Of a DNA stretch of 30,085 nucleotides, positions 8,728 through 16,433 are shown in pieces. Under the pieces are notes generated by a model, which saw nothing but the letters and a program-made list of their open reading frames with translations, was not told where the DNA came from and did no database searches. This DNA comes from JANQGH01 sp039177555 (GTDB lineage Bacteria > Pseudomonadota > Alphaproteobacteria > DSM-16000 > Inquilinaceae), in NCBI GenBank assembly GCA_039177555.1, contig JBCDFV010000048.1:1-30085 (forward strand), given 5' to 3'. The translations under genes were made by a program, and so were the position numbers. Within the stretch, counting starts at the first letter, position 1. Each line of letters starts with the position of its first letter.

Positions 8728-9614
8728 TGCGTGCCATGACCGCCCTTATCGAACGCGAGTTCTACGAACATCGGGGTGCGTTCCTGTACGCGCCGATCGT
8801 GCTGTTGATCATCATGACGATCGCCATCCTGTTCGCCATGCTGTCGGGCCATGGCGAGTTCGACCTGCCGCCGACGCAGCTGCCGCTGGGCGACGCGGTT
8901 TACCGGGTCGGCGTGGCGGGTACCTTCCTGATCTGGTCGGTCTATCTGATCGTCGGCCTGTTCTTCTATTACGCCGACAGTTTTTCGGCTGACCGGCGCA
9001 ACAACACGTTGCTGTTCTGGAAATCGATGCCCCAAAGCGATCTGAAGATCCTGACCTCCAAGGCATTGTCGGGCATCACCATCTTTCTCGCCCTGATCTC
9101 GGTTTTTGCCATCGTGACGGCGGTCATCATCTACGGCGTGCTGCTGATCGCCTCGGCCCTGTTCCCCGTGATCACCGCGCCCGACCCGATCGGCGCCCTA
9201 TGGAGCCTGTTTCAAACGGGCATCGTCGGGGTCTTCTTCCTGGCGCTCACCGTGCTTTGGTACGCGCCGGGCCTGGCCTGGGTCGCCGGTCTGTCGACCC
9301 TCTTCCGGCGCTGGAGCATTCCGCTTGCCTTCCTGATTCCCGGCACGGTGATCCTGCTGGAATACCTGAACACGATCCGCAGTTCGGTCGATGGCCGGCC
9401 CGTCGCGGACTTTCTTAGCTGGCGCTTCGAAGGCTTCCTCGACGAAACGCAGGCCGTCACCATCCTCTTCGGTGAGGGCGACAACGCGCCGTTCGCCTTG
9501 CTGCGGTCGATGCTGGCTAACATCGACTGGGTTCAGATGGTGATCGGCCTCGCCTTCACCGCCATCGTGGTTTACCTGGCCAGCGAATACAGGCGGCGGC
9601 GCATCGAGGCGTGA
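8727..9614 (+). CDS. ABC-2 type permease of the GntR-linked transporter, 295 aa
   Basis: The inner-membrane protein has about six or seven hydrophobic segments, the first around residues 19-40 (AFLYAPIVLLIIMTIAILFA), then near 62-83, a long pair near 112-150, others near 165-215 and a last one near 270-290, before a basic end RRRRIEA. The motif SADRRNNTLLFWKSMP after the second helix resembles the cytoplasmic coupling loop of ABC-2 permeases. A GTG at 8724 is also possible, but ATG 8727 shares one base with the preceding stop (TGATG), the usual coupling arrangement. It would form the export channel with the upstream ATPase. No substrate can be inferred. Confidence 0.85.
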   Translation: MRAMTALIEREFYEHRGAFLYAPIVLLIIMTIAILFAMLSGHGEFDLPPTQLPLGDAVYRVGVAGTFLIWSVYLIVGLFFYYADSFSADRRNNTLLFWKSMPQSDLKILTSKALSGITIFLALISVFAIVTAVIIYGVLLIASALFPVITAPDPIGALWSLFQTGIVGVFFLALTVLWYAPGLAWVAGLSTLFRRWSIPLAFLIPGTVILLEYLNTIRSSVDGRPVADFLSWRFEGFLDETQAVTILFGEGDNAPFALLRSMLANIDWVQMVIGLAFTAIVVYLASEYRRRRIEA

Positions 9615-9714
9615 TCCCGCAAGAGCCGTCTATGCCATCACCGCTGCGTCGCTACAGACACGGTCCCCGCGCTCAAGCCTGTCGGCGCCAGGACCGCCTG
9701 TTGGTGCAGCTTGC

Positions 9715-10896
9715 CTAACTGCTCTCCGCCAAGCAAGTGACGATGGCATCGGCCATGCCGGATAGCAATGCTGCATAGGCATCCGGACCCGGCTCAATCG
9801 CGGCGCCCAAGGGGTCGAGTTCGGCGGTGCCGACGTCGCGGCCCTCGGTCAGGGCTGCAACGACCCTGGGTTCGAACTGGGGTTCGGAGAACACGCAGGC
9901 GACGTCCTGATCATCAAGCCGATCGTGTAGCGCGGCCAGGCGCTGGGCACCCGGCGCCTGTTCCGGCGACAGGGTGATCGACCCGGCCGGCGTCAGGCCG
10001 AAGCGCTGTTCGAAATACTGATAGGCGTCGTGGAAGACGATAAAGGGCCGATCGGCCACCGGCTGCAGCCGTGCCGCGATATCGTCGTTCAGTTGCGTCA
10101 AGCCTTCCTGAACTGACGCCGCGTTGGCGGCGTAGCGATCCGCGTTGGCCGGATCGGCCTCCGACAGCGTCTCCGCGATCAGCGCAACGGCCATGGCCGC
10201 GTTTTGCGGGTCCAGCCAGACATGCGGGTCCGCGCCCGAGTGATCATGGGCATGATCATCATGATCCGCGTGGTCTTCATCGCCGTGATCGTCATGGCCG
10301 TGATCGTCGTGGGCGTGATCATCGTGGGCATGATCTTCGTGGCCGTGATCGTCGTGGCCGTGATCATCATGGGCATGATCGTCGTGGGCGTGTTCGGCGT
10401 GATCATCGTCGCCGTGGCCTGCATGGTCGTCATGGTCTGCGTGGTCATCATGATCGGCGTGGTCGGCGTGGTCGTCATGACCACCATGATCGTCGCCATG
10501 CGCGTGCTCGTCCCAGATACCACCTTCGCGAACCGGCAGCAGGGTCATGTCGGGGATCTCCATGATGGCGACGCGCTGGGCGTTACCGGCCAGCGCCTCC
10601 AACGGGCGCTCCAAAAACGCCTCGAGATCCTCGCCGACCCAAAAGACGATATCGGCGTCGCTGAGCATGGCCGCCTCGGACGGGACGAGGCTGTAGGAGT
10701 GGGGCGACTCGTTGCCCTCAAGCAGCAAGCCCGGCTCGCCGACGCCGTCCATGACGCCCGCGACCAGGCTGTGGATCGGTTTGATGCTGACGACCACGTT
10801 CGGCACGTCGGCCAAGGCCGGCTGGGCGACCAGAAGGCTTGTTACCAAAGCCGAAGAAACGCCAAGCTGTCGGAGCAAGGTCGAAGAGCGAGCCAT
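9715..10896 (-). CDS. znuA: Zinc ABC transporter substrate-binding protein ZnuA with long His/Asp-rich loop
   Basis: This periplasmic zinc-binding protein belongs to the cluster-9 (ZnuA/TroA) family. A signal peptide ends at ALA-D (residue 29/30). Zinc ligands are visible as His42 (KPIHSLVAGVM), His66 (NESPHSYSLVPS) and the His in DPHVWLDPQNA after the loop. Residues 131-219 form a low-complexity loop of 32 His among Asp, Gly and Ala, with a rough five-residue period HDDHA/G, well beyond the usual ZnuA loop. Such loops are thought to collect zinc and pass it to the binding site. ATG 10896 has a GGAAAG site 5 nt upstream and is preferred over GTG 10902. The gene diverges from zur across a Zur box, so it should be repressed when zinc is plentiful. 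Confidence 0.93.
   Translation of the reverse strand: MARSSTLLRQLGVSSALVTSLLVAQPALADVPNVVVSIKPIHSLVAGVMDGVGEPGLLLEGNESPHSYSLVPSEAAMLSDADIVFWVGEDLEAFLERPLEALAGNAQRVAIMEIPDMTLLPVREGGIWDEHAHGDDHGGHDDHADHADHDDHADHDDHAGHGDDDHAEHAHDDHAHDDHGHDDHGHEDHAHDDHAHDDHGHDDHGDEDHADHDDHAHDHSGADPHVWLDPQNAAMAVALIAETLSEADPANADRYAANAASVQEGLTQLNDDIAARLQPVADRPFIVFHDAYQYFEQRFGLTPAGSITLSPEQAPGAQRLAALHDRLDDQDVACVFSEPQFEPRVVAALTEGRDVGTAELDPLGAAIEPGPDAYAALLSGMADAIVTCLAESS
10240..10506. repeat. 15-nt-period repeat encoding the His/Asp loop of ZnuA
   Basis: The stretch is built from degenerate 15-nt units of the gatcgtcgtgggcgt type, encoding HDDHA/G pentapeptides. Such coding repeats tend to change length by slippage or recombination. 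There are no spacers, so it is not a CRISPR array. Confidence 0.8.
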
Positions 10897-10930
10897 AACC
10901 ACTTTCCACTGAGTTGGACGGGATGGCCTT

Positions 10931-10950
10931 GTGTTATGTTATAACATGGG
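10931..10950. promoter_or_regulatory. Zur box between znuA and zur
   Basis: The core ATGTTATAACAT (10936-10947) is a perfect 12-bp palindrome in the GTTATGTTATAACATGG context typical of alphaproteobacterial Zur sites. It lies 35-54 bp upstream of the znuA ATG and about 90 bp before zur, so one site can control both directions. Confidence 0.82.
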
Positions 10951-11036
10951 TCATATCAAGCGCGTTCTGCTGCGTTTTGCGGCAGATGGCGATATGGTCG
11001 CACCTGAGATCGACCGCCTAAGCCAGAGACCGCCCA

Positions 11037-11519
11037 ATGGACCATGCGATTACGCCAACCGGACAGCACGATCATGCGCACTGCGTGTCCAGCGCCCTGG
11101 CGGCGGCTGAGGCGCGCTGCACAGGTACGGCCAAACTGACCCAGAGCCGGCGGCGGGTGCTGGAGATCGTCTGGGAGTCGCATCGCCCCGTCGGCGCCTA
11201 CGATATCCTGGACAGGATGGCAAAGGACGGCAGTCCAGCGAAGCCGCCGACGGTCTACCGCGCGCTGAATTTCCTGCTGGAGCAGGGTCTTGTACACCGG
11301 CTGGAATCGATGAACGCCTTCATCGGCTGCGGCTCGACCAGCGTGGACGGCCACGCGGCCCAATTCCTGATCTGCCGGGATTGCAACATGGCGCTGGAGC
11401 TGGACGACCCCACCTTGCGCAAGGCGCTCGACCAGGCCGCCAGGAACAGCGGCTTCAAGGTCGACCGGCGCGTGGTCGAACTCAGCGGTGTGTGCGCCGA
11501 CTGCCAGAAGGCAGCCTGA
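11037..11519 (+). CDS. zur: Fur-family zinc uptake regulator Zur (160 aa)
   Basis: The protein has the Fur-family layout. A winged helix (RRRVLEIVWESHRPVGAYDIL, then PPTVYRALNFLLEQGLVHR) is followed by a dimerisation domain with CRDCNMALEL and a C-terminal CADC. Those two CxxC pairs form the structural zinc site seen in Zur. The N-terminus has extra His residues (TGQHDHAHC). With zinc bound, Zur represses uptake genes. ATG 11037 is 90 bp downstream of the Zur box. The stop codon abuts the ATG of znuC with no gap, so zur-znuC-znuB is one autoregulated operon. Its place between znuA and znuC makes Zur far more likely than Fur or PerR. Confidence 0.92.
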   Translation: MDHAITPTGQHDHAHCVSSALAAAEARCTGTAKLTQSRRRVLEIVWESHRPVGAYDILDRMAKDGSPAKPPTVYRALNFLLEQGLVHRLESMNAFIGCGSTSVDGHAAQFLICRDCNMALELDDPTLRKALDQAARNSGFKVDRRVVELSGVCADCQKAA

Positions 11520-12287
11520 ATGCACGGCCGGGTTCCAGTCCCCCTGATTCAGCTGGATGGCGTCAGCTGCCGGCTGGGCCGAACTCAGATCCTATCCGGC
11601 ATCTCGTTGACCCTGTTGCCCGGCGAGATCGTCACCGTGATCGGGCCGAACGGGGCCGGCAAGACGACGCTGGCCAAGCTGGTTCTTGACGTGTTGCGGC
11701 CGACGGACGGCGACATCGATCGGGCCAGCGGGCTGACGATCGGCTACGTGCCGCAGCGGTTGATGGTGGACCCCGCCCTGCCCCTGACCGTCCGGCGCTT
11801 CATGGGCCTAACCCAGAAGAGCGACCGGCGGGCGGTCGACGAAGCACTTGAGCGCACAGGCGTCGGCGGCTTGGCGAACCGCCAGATGAGTGCGCTGTCC
11901 GGCGGCGAAACCCAGCGCGTTCTGCTGGCCCGGGCCATCCTGCGCGAACCCGACCTGCTGGTGCTCGACGAGCCGACCCAGGGCGTCGACGTTGCCGGCC
12001 AGGTTGAGCTGTTCCACCTCATCAGGCGCCTGCGTGACACCTTGGGCTGCGCGGTGCTGATGATCAGCCATGATCTGCACATCGTCATGTCGGCGACCGA
12101 CCGAGTGCTGTGTTTGAACAATCACGTCTGTTGCGAAGGCACGCCCGAAGTCGTGGCCAACGACCCCGAATACCGGCGCCTGTTTGGCGTCAAGGGTGTG
12201 AAGGAGCTGGCCATGTATGAGCATGACCTGAACCATCACGAGGCCCATCATGGGGGCCACACCCATTCAAAGCCCGACGCGGCCTGA
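11520..12287 (+). CDS. znuC: Zinc ABC transporter ATPase ZnuC (255 aa)
   Basis: This cytoplasmic ATPase of the zinc importer has Walker A GPNGAGKT (residues 42-49), Q-loop region YVPQR, signature LSGGE (126-130), Walker B LLVLDEP (146-152) and switch His184 in MISHDLHIVM. The C-terminus is histidine-rich (NHHEAHHGGHTHS), as in many ZnuC proteins, and may sense or bind zinc. The ATG follows the zur stop directly. The TGA stop (12285-12287) lies inside the first unit of the 14-bp tandem repeat that separates the gene from znuB. Confidence 0.93.
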   Translation: MHGRVPVPLIQLDGVSCRLGRTQILSGISLTLLPGEIVTVIGPNGAGKTTLAKLVLDVLRPTDGDIDRASGLTIGYVPQRLMVDPALPLTVRRFMGLTQKSDRRAVDEALERTGVGGLANRQMSALSGGETQRVLLARAILREPDLLVLDEPTQGVDVAGQVELFHLIRRLRDTLGCAVLMISHDLHIVMSATDRVLCLNNHVCCEGTPEVVANDPEYRRLFGVKGVKELAMYEHDLNHHEAHHGGHTHSKPDAA

Positions 12288-12351
12288 GATCACCTGCCTG
12301 AGATCACCTGCCTGAGATCACCTGCCTGAGATCACCTGCCTGAGATCACCT
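12282..12351. repeat. Five perfect tandem copies of GCCTGAGATCACCT between znuC and znuB
   Basis: The 14-bp units start at 12282, 12296, 12310, 12324 and 12338 and are identical. The first holds the znuC stop codon and the last is followed directly by GAATG, the znuB start. A single-copy ancestor would leave only about 10 nt between the two genes, so the expansion has moved znuB about 56 nt away. Perfect copies point to recent slippage. Confidence 0.95.
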
Positions 12352-12353
12352 GA

Positions 12354-13148
12354 ATGCTGGACGATTTTTTTGTGCGTGCCCTTTTGGCCGGCACCGGCGT
12401 GGCGCTGGCGACGGGGCCGCTCGGATGCTTCGTGGTCTGGCGGCGCATGGCCTATTTCGGCGACACGCTGGCCCATTCCGCCCTTTTGGGGGTTGTCCTC
12501 GGCTTCATCCTGTCGATCCAGCCCATGGCCGGCGTCGCGCTCACCTGCGCCACCTTGGCGGTTCTGATGGTGCTGATGCAGTCCCAGCGCCTGTCCAGCG
12601 ACACGTTTCTCGGCCTGATGTCCCATTCGACCTTGGCGATCGGCCTGCTGGCGGTCGCCTTCCTGCCGGCCTTTCGCATCGACCTGTTGAGCTATCTGTT
12701 CGGCGACATCCTGGCCGTGTCGACCAATGACCTCGCGATCATCTATGGCGGGCTGGTCGTGGTCCTGGTTGGTCTCGTGATCATCTGGCGACCGCTGCTC
12801 GCGGTAACCGTCAATGAGGAGTTGGCGCAGGCGGAAGGCGTGCGCGTGCTGGCCGTGCGGCTGGTCTTCACCCTGCTGCTGGCGATCGTCATCGCCGTTG
12901 CCATGCGCGTGGTCGGTTTGCTTCTGGTCACATCGCTGCTGATCATCCCGGCCGCCGCCGCCCGTCGCTTTTCGCCGACGCCGGAACTCATGGCGGTCGC
13001 CGCCGCCGGCCTCGGCGTGCTTGCGGTGATCGGCGGCCTTCAGCTCTCGCTCGCCGCCGACACCCCGTCAGGCCCGTCGATCGTCGTCGCGGCCCTGGCG
13101 CTGTTTATCCTCAGCCAGTCCGCCGGCCTGGTCCGCCACCGCGGCTAG
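12354..13148 (+). CDS. znuB: Zinc ABC transporter permease ZnuB (264 aa)
   Basis: The protein is the membrane channel of the zinc importer, an ABC-3 family permease with about eight hydrophobic segments. Family features include GCFVVWRRMAYFGDTLAHSA near residues 24-43, SHSTLAIGLLA near 90-100, and the segment VVGLLLVTSLLIIPAAAARR with its coupling-helix Pro/Ala run. ATG 12354 comes directly after the tandem repeats, and no Shine-Dalgarno sequence is visible before it. Translation may therefore depend on ribosomes arriving from znuC. Each repeat carries a TGA, so the number of copies could change coupling. The gene ends back to back with nrdB: the two stop codons share the GCTAGC sequence. Confidence 0.93.
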   Translation: MLDDFFVRALLAGTGVALATGPLGCFVVWRRMAYFGDTLAHSALLGVVLGFILSIQPMAGVALTCATLAVLMVLMQSQRLSSDTFLGLMSHSTLAIGLLAVAFLPAFRIDLLSYLFGDILAVSTNDLAIIYGGLVVVLVGLVIIWRPLLAVTVNEELAQAEGVRVLAVRLVFTLLLAIVIAVAMRVVGLLLVTSLLIIPAAAARRFSPTPELMAVAAAGLGVLAVIGGLQLSLAADTPSGPSIVVAALALFILSQSAGLVRHRG

Positions 13149-14171
13149 CTAACCGGACACCCTCGCCGACTGCACCTTGTCGAAATGGGCCCAGACGCCC
13201 TCGTCGCCGTGCCAGTCGCCGCGGGTGGCGCCCTTGGAATACTCCGTCGCCCGTGCCTCGAAGAAGTTGGCGTGCTCGACCCCGTTCAGGATCTCGGTCA
13301 GCCAGGGCAGCGGGTGCTGGTCGACGCCGTAGATCGTCGGCAGGTCCAGCTGGCCCAGGCGCCAGTCCGCGATGTAGCGGATATAGGTCTTGATGTCGTC
13401 CGGCGTCATGCCCTCGACCGAGCCCATCTCGAAGGCGAGGTCGATGAACTTGTCCTCCAGCCCCACCACCGTCTTGGCGCAATCGATGATGTCGTCCTTC
13501 ACGGTCGGTGTCAGGCAGCCGGTCTCGCGCGCGAAGGCGTGGAACAGCTTGACCATGCCTTCGCAATGCAGGCTCTCGTCGCGCACTGACCAGCTGACGA
13601 TCTGGCCCATGCCCTTCATCTTGTTGTGGCGCGGAAAGTTCAACAGCATGGCGAAGCTGGCGAACAGCTGCAGCCCCTCAGTGAACGCCCCGAACATGGC
13701 CAGCGTGCGCGCGATGTCCGCCGGGCTGTCGACGCCGAACTGCTGCATGTAATCGTGCTTGTCGGCCATGGCCTCGTAGTCCATGAAGGCGGAGAACTCC
13801 GCCTCCGGCATGCCGATGGTCTCCAGCAACAGGGCGTAGGCGGCGATGTGCACGGTCTCGATGTTGGAAAATGCCGCCAGCATCATCTTCACCTCGGTCG
13901 GTTTGAAGACGCGGGCATAGCGTTCCATGTAGTTGTCGTTGACCTCGACATCCGACTGGGTGAAGAAGCGGAAGATCTGGGTCAGCAGATTGCGCTCGCC
14001 ATCGTCGAGGCGGTTGGCCCAGTCCCGGCAATCCTCGCCCAGCGGCACCTCCTCCGGCATCCAGTGTACCTGCTGCTGGCGCTGCCAGAAGTCGAAGGCC
14101 CAGGGATAGCGGAAGGGCTTGTAGCCCTTGCTGGGCGTCATCAGGCCGGGAACGGACAGCGCATCTGGCAT
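13149..14171 (-). CDS. nrdB: Ribonucleoside-diphosphate reductase beta subunit (class Ia R2), 340 aa
   Basis: The protein is the radical-bearing subunit of aerobic ribonucleotide reductase, which makes dNTP precursors with NrdA. The di-iron ligands can be placed at Asp74 (FFTQSD), Glu105 and His108 (IETVH), Glu165 (FTEGLQLF), Glu199 and His202 (RDESLH). The radical tyrosine is Tyr112, seven residues after Glu105, as in E. coli NrdB. It ends VSG, next to the znuB stop. The ATG at 14171 has no Shine-Dalgarno sequence, and an NrdR-like box ends only 6 bp before it, so the mRNA may be leaderless; a TATAGT (14180-14185 on this strand) fits as -10. nrdA is 13.6 kb away at 27756 rather than adjacent. 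Confidence 0.94.
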   Translation of the reverse strand: MPDALSVPGLMTPSKGYKPFRYPWAFDFWQRQQQVHWMPEEVPLGEDCRDWANRLDDGERNLLTQIFRFFTQSDVEVNDNYMERYARVFKPTEVKMMLAAFSNIETVHIAAYALLLETIGMPEAEFSAFMDYEAMADKHDYMQQFGVDSPADIARTLAMFGAFTEGLQLFASFAMLLNFPRHNKMKGMGQIVSWSVRDESLHCEGMVKLFHAFARETGCLTPTVKDDIIDCAKTVVGLEDKFIDLAFEMGSVEGMTPDDIKTYIRYIADWRLGQLDLPTIYGVDQHPLPWLTEILNGVEHANFFEARATEYSKGATRGDWHGDEGVWAHFDKVQSARVSG

Positions 14172-14177
14172 GGCGGA

Positions 14178-14224
14178 TCACTATATCTTGTGTGTATGGC
14201 CGTACATCTTACCAGATTATGTAG
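14178..14224 (-). promoter_or_regulatory. NrdR box pair upstream of nrdB
   Basis: Read on the minus strand, 14193-14178 is ACACAAGATATAGTGA, close to the NrdR consensus ACACWATATMTWGTGT. A weaker copy, CTACATAATCTGGTAA, lies at 14224-14209. The centres are 31 bp apart, the usual three-turn spacing of NrdR box pairs. NrdR itself is not in the window. Confidence 0.65.
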
Positions 14225-14334
14225 GCACAACAACCACAACCTGGCTGTGGGTTTGTTGAAAGGCGGGGATAATCCGCTCGAAAGATTATGTCGTCTGTGA
14301 TAGAAAGGCCGGCCCTAATTCAGGAGTAAAGGCG

Positions 14335-15297
14335 ATGTCCGCGCGGGTTTTCATCGATGGCGAAGCAGGAACCACGGGTCTTCAGATCCGCGAGCGCCTG
14401 TCCGCGCGCGCCGATATCGAGCTGATCCGCCTGGACGATGCGGTGCGGAAGGACCCGGCCGCGAGGACGCAAGCGCTGAACGCCGCCGATCTGGTCATCC
14501 TCTGCCTGCCCGACGCGGCGGCGCGGGAGGCAGCGGGCATGGTCACCTCGCCGACCACCAGGATCATCGACTGCTCCACCGCCCACCGGACCGCGCCGGG
14601 CTGGGTCTACGGCTTCCCGGAACTGGCGCCGGGCCACGACCGGGCGGTGGCCGAGGCCGCCCGTGTCAGCAATCCCGGCTGCTATTCGACCGGCGCGATT
14701 GCCCTGGTGGCGCCCTTGGTCGCGCGCGGCCTCATCCCGGCCGACTGGCCGCTGACCATCAACGCCGTCTCCGGCTATACCGGCGGCGGCAAGGGGCTGA
14801 TCAAGCGCTATGAGGAGGACGGGGCCGACGCTCCGCCCTACTATCTCTACGCGCTGGGCCTGACCCACAAGCATTTGCCCGAGGTCGAAGCGCACGCCAA
14901 CCTGGCGCGGCCGCCCCTGTTCGTGCCTTCGGTGGCGAACTACCGCCAGGGCATGCTGGTCTCCGTGCCCCTGCCGCTCGCCGCCCTGCCCGGCGCCCCG
15001 AGCGCGCACGCCATCCACGCCGCGCTGGCCGAGCATTATCGCGGCCAGCTCTTCGTCAGCGTCGCCGATCCGGCGGAGGCCGACGCCATGGTCGAGCTGG
15101 AGCCGGAGGCGCTGAACGGCACCAACCGCCTGCGCCTCTATGTCTTCGCCAACCACGAGGCCGGCCAGGCCCTGCTGGTTGCCCAGCTCGACAATCTCGG
15201 CAAGGGCGCCTCGGGCGCGGCGGTGCAGAACCTGAACCTGATGCTGGACCTCGACCCGGCGGCCGGGTTGGGCGAAGGGTTAGCGGCGGCGGCTTAA
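14335..15297 (+). CDS. argC: N-acetyl-gamma-glutamyl-phosphate reductase, short (type 2) form, 320 aa
   Basis: The enzyme catalyses the NADPH-dependent third step of arginine biosynthesis, making N-acetylglutamate semialdehyde. The nucleotide-binding start FIDGEAGTTGLQIRERL (residues 6-22) is followed by STAHR and by the catalytic cysteine Cys116 in VSNPGCYSTGA. SGYTGGGKG near residue 145 and the C-terminal GQALLVAQLDNLGKGASGA also match the family. Its length fits the short form common in proteobacteria. ATG 14335 has an AGGAG site about 8 nt upstream. No other arg gene is nearby, though a decayed copy of the C-terminal part lies at 17809-17942. Confidence 0.95.
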   Translation: MSARVFIDGEAGTTGLQIRERLSARADIELIRLDDAVRKDPAARTQALNAADLVILCLPDAAAREAAGMVTSPTTRIIDCSTAHRTAPGWVYGFPELAPGHDRAVAEAARVSNPGCYSTGAIALVAPLVARGLIPADWPLTINAVSGYTGGGKGLIKRYEEDGADAPPYYLYALGLTHKHLPEVEAHANLARPPLFVPSVANYRQGMLVSVPLPLAALPGAPSAHAIHAALAEHYRGQLFVSVADPAEADAMVELEPEALNGTNRLRLYVFANHEAGQALLVAQLDNLGKGASGAAVQNLNLMLDLDPAAGLGEGLAAAA

Positions 15298-15322
15298 GCG
15301 ACAGTCGAGCGGCCGCGACGCC

Positions 15323-15856
15323 TCAACACCTGGACTTCGCCGTTAAAGCGGCCGCCGCGCGGTCCCGATCCCCTGCCCGTTCCAGCACGGCCTGAAACAC
15401 CCGCCGTTCCGCATCCGAGAGCGGCCCGATTGTTTCGTCGATCGTCTCGGCAATCTCCCGTTGGTGGGTCACGACCACGTCGCGCCCGGCCTCGGTCAGA
15501 GCAATCAGGCTGACCCGCGAGTCGGTCGGGCATTGAAGGCGCGCGACCAGCCCCTTGCCCTCCAGCGCCCGCACCGTGCGCGTCATCTGCGACTTGTCGC
15601 GCACCAGGCAGTCGGTGAGCTGGTTCAGCGGGATCGTGCCCGTCTCCTCGATGGTGAGCAGGACGAGGGCGCCGCCCGGGCCGATCCGTTCGGTGTCGAA
15701 CCCCGGCGCCTTGCGCCGCAGCGCCATGTGCAGGCGCCGCATGAAGCGGTCGAGCAGAATCGCCAGATGCGTGTCCGCGCCCCGGGTCTCGTTCACCGTC
15801 TCTTTCGCGGTCTCTTTCACAGTCTCGCTCAGGGTTTCACTCCCGATCTCGCCCAC
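15323..15856 (-). CDS. MarR-family transcriptional regulator (177 aa)
   Basis: The protein has a MarR winged helix: helices around LHMALRRKAPGFD, recognition region IPLNQLTDCLVRDKSQMTRTV, then the wing LVARLQCPTDSRVSLIALTEAG. The N-terminus is unusual: residues 6-24 are a Glu/Thr-rich string (ETLSETVKETAKETVNET) encoded by imperfect short repeats at about 15785-15840. The start is a GTG at 15856 with a GGAG site 7 nt upstream; a shorter start inside the extension is possible. The gene diverges from the membrane protein gene at 15964, and an 11-bp inverted repeat lies between them, so it very likely represses that gene and itself. The ligand is unknown. Confidence 0.87.
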   Translation of the reverse strand: MGEIGSETLSETVKETAKETVNETRGADTHLAILLDRFMRRLHMALRRKAPGFDTERIGPGGALVLLTIEETGTIPLNQLTDCLVRDKSQMTRTVRALEGKGLVARLQCPTDSRVSLIALTEAGRDVVVTHQREIAETIDETIGPLSDAERRVFQAVLERAGDRDRAAAALTAKSRC

Positions 15857-15889
15857 AGTTCTGCTCCGCGTTTCGGCATTTAGTTGACA

Positions 15890-15918
15890 AAGTCCACCAA
15901 GTTCGATTTGGTGGACTT
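15890..15918. promoter_or_regulatory. MarR operator: 11-bp perfect inverted repeat
   Basis: AAGTCCACCAA (15890-15900) and TTGGTGGACTT (15908-15918) are perfect arms around a 7-bp spacer. They directly follow a TTGACA hexamer (15884-15889) that could be the -35 of the rightward gene, so binding would block that promoter. Confidence 0.75.
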
Positions 15919-15963
15919 AATCTACCTATCCAGCAGTCTATCGGGCGAAAAGGAGAAGTGCAA

Positions 15964-16425
15964 ATGTCCGCAAACACGCAAACGGCCCTGTTGAGGGCGG
16001 CGGCGGTCCTGTGGGTGATCTGGGGCCTGGTGCATGCCTTTGCCGGCATCATGGTGCTGTCGAGCGACGCGACAGGCGGCGTGCAGGCCATCGCCGACGC
16101 CGTCGCGCCGGAGACCCTGGCGCTCGACTATCCCGCCGCGGCCGGCGGCATCCTGAACCAGCATGGCTGGAACCTGGCCTGGTTCGGCGTCGTCACCATC
16201 GTCGGCGCGGTGTTCATCTGGCGCGCCAGCATCACGGCGATCTGGGTGACCGGCATGGTCGGCGGCCTGGCCGATGTCGGCTATCTGCTGTTTGTCGACC
16301 TGCCGGGCTATGTCAACTTCTTCCCCGGCACCGTGATGACCTTCATCTCCGGCCTCGCCATCATTCTCAGCTTTTCGGTCTGGCTGTTGGCCAAGCGCAC
16401 GCCGGCCGGCGCCGCCGTGGGCTAG
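15964..16425 (+). CDS. Small membrane protein of unknown function, four helices (153 aa)
   Basis: I do not recognise a named family. The protein has four hydrophobic segments, around residues 10-32, 70-88, 92-112 and 125-144, with short loops and a basic end (AKRTPAGAAVG). ATG 15964 is preferred to the in-frame GTG at 15958 because AGGAG (15951-15955) is 8 nt from the ATG. It diverges from the MarR gene across the inverted-repeat operator, the usual arrangement for a MarR-controlled target. It is probably an inner-membrane protein induced by the MarR ligand. Confidence 0.75.
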   Translation: MSANTQTALLRAAAVLWVIWGLVHAFAGIMVLSSDATGGVQAIADAVAPETLALDYPAAAGGILNQHGWNLAWFGVVTIVGAVFIWRASITAIWVTGMVGGLADVGYLLFVDLPGYVNFFPGTVMTFISGLAIILSFSVWLLAKRTPAGAAVG

Positions 16426-16433
16426 GGCTAAGA

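Noticed and set aside
10240..10506. CRISPR-like repeat array
   Set aside because: The repeats are contiguous, of 15-nt period, lack spacers and lie in frame within znuA.
12282..12351. CRISPR or attachment-site repeat
   Set aside because: The five copies are directly adjacent without spacers, and no integrase or cas gene is near.
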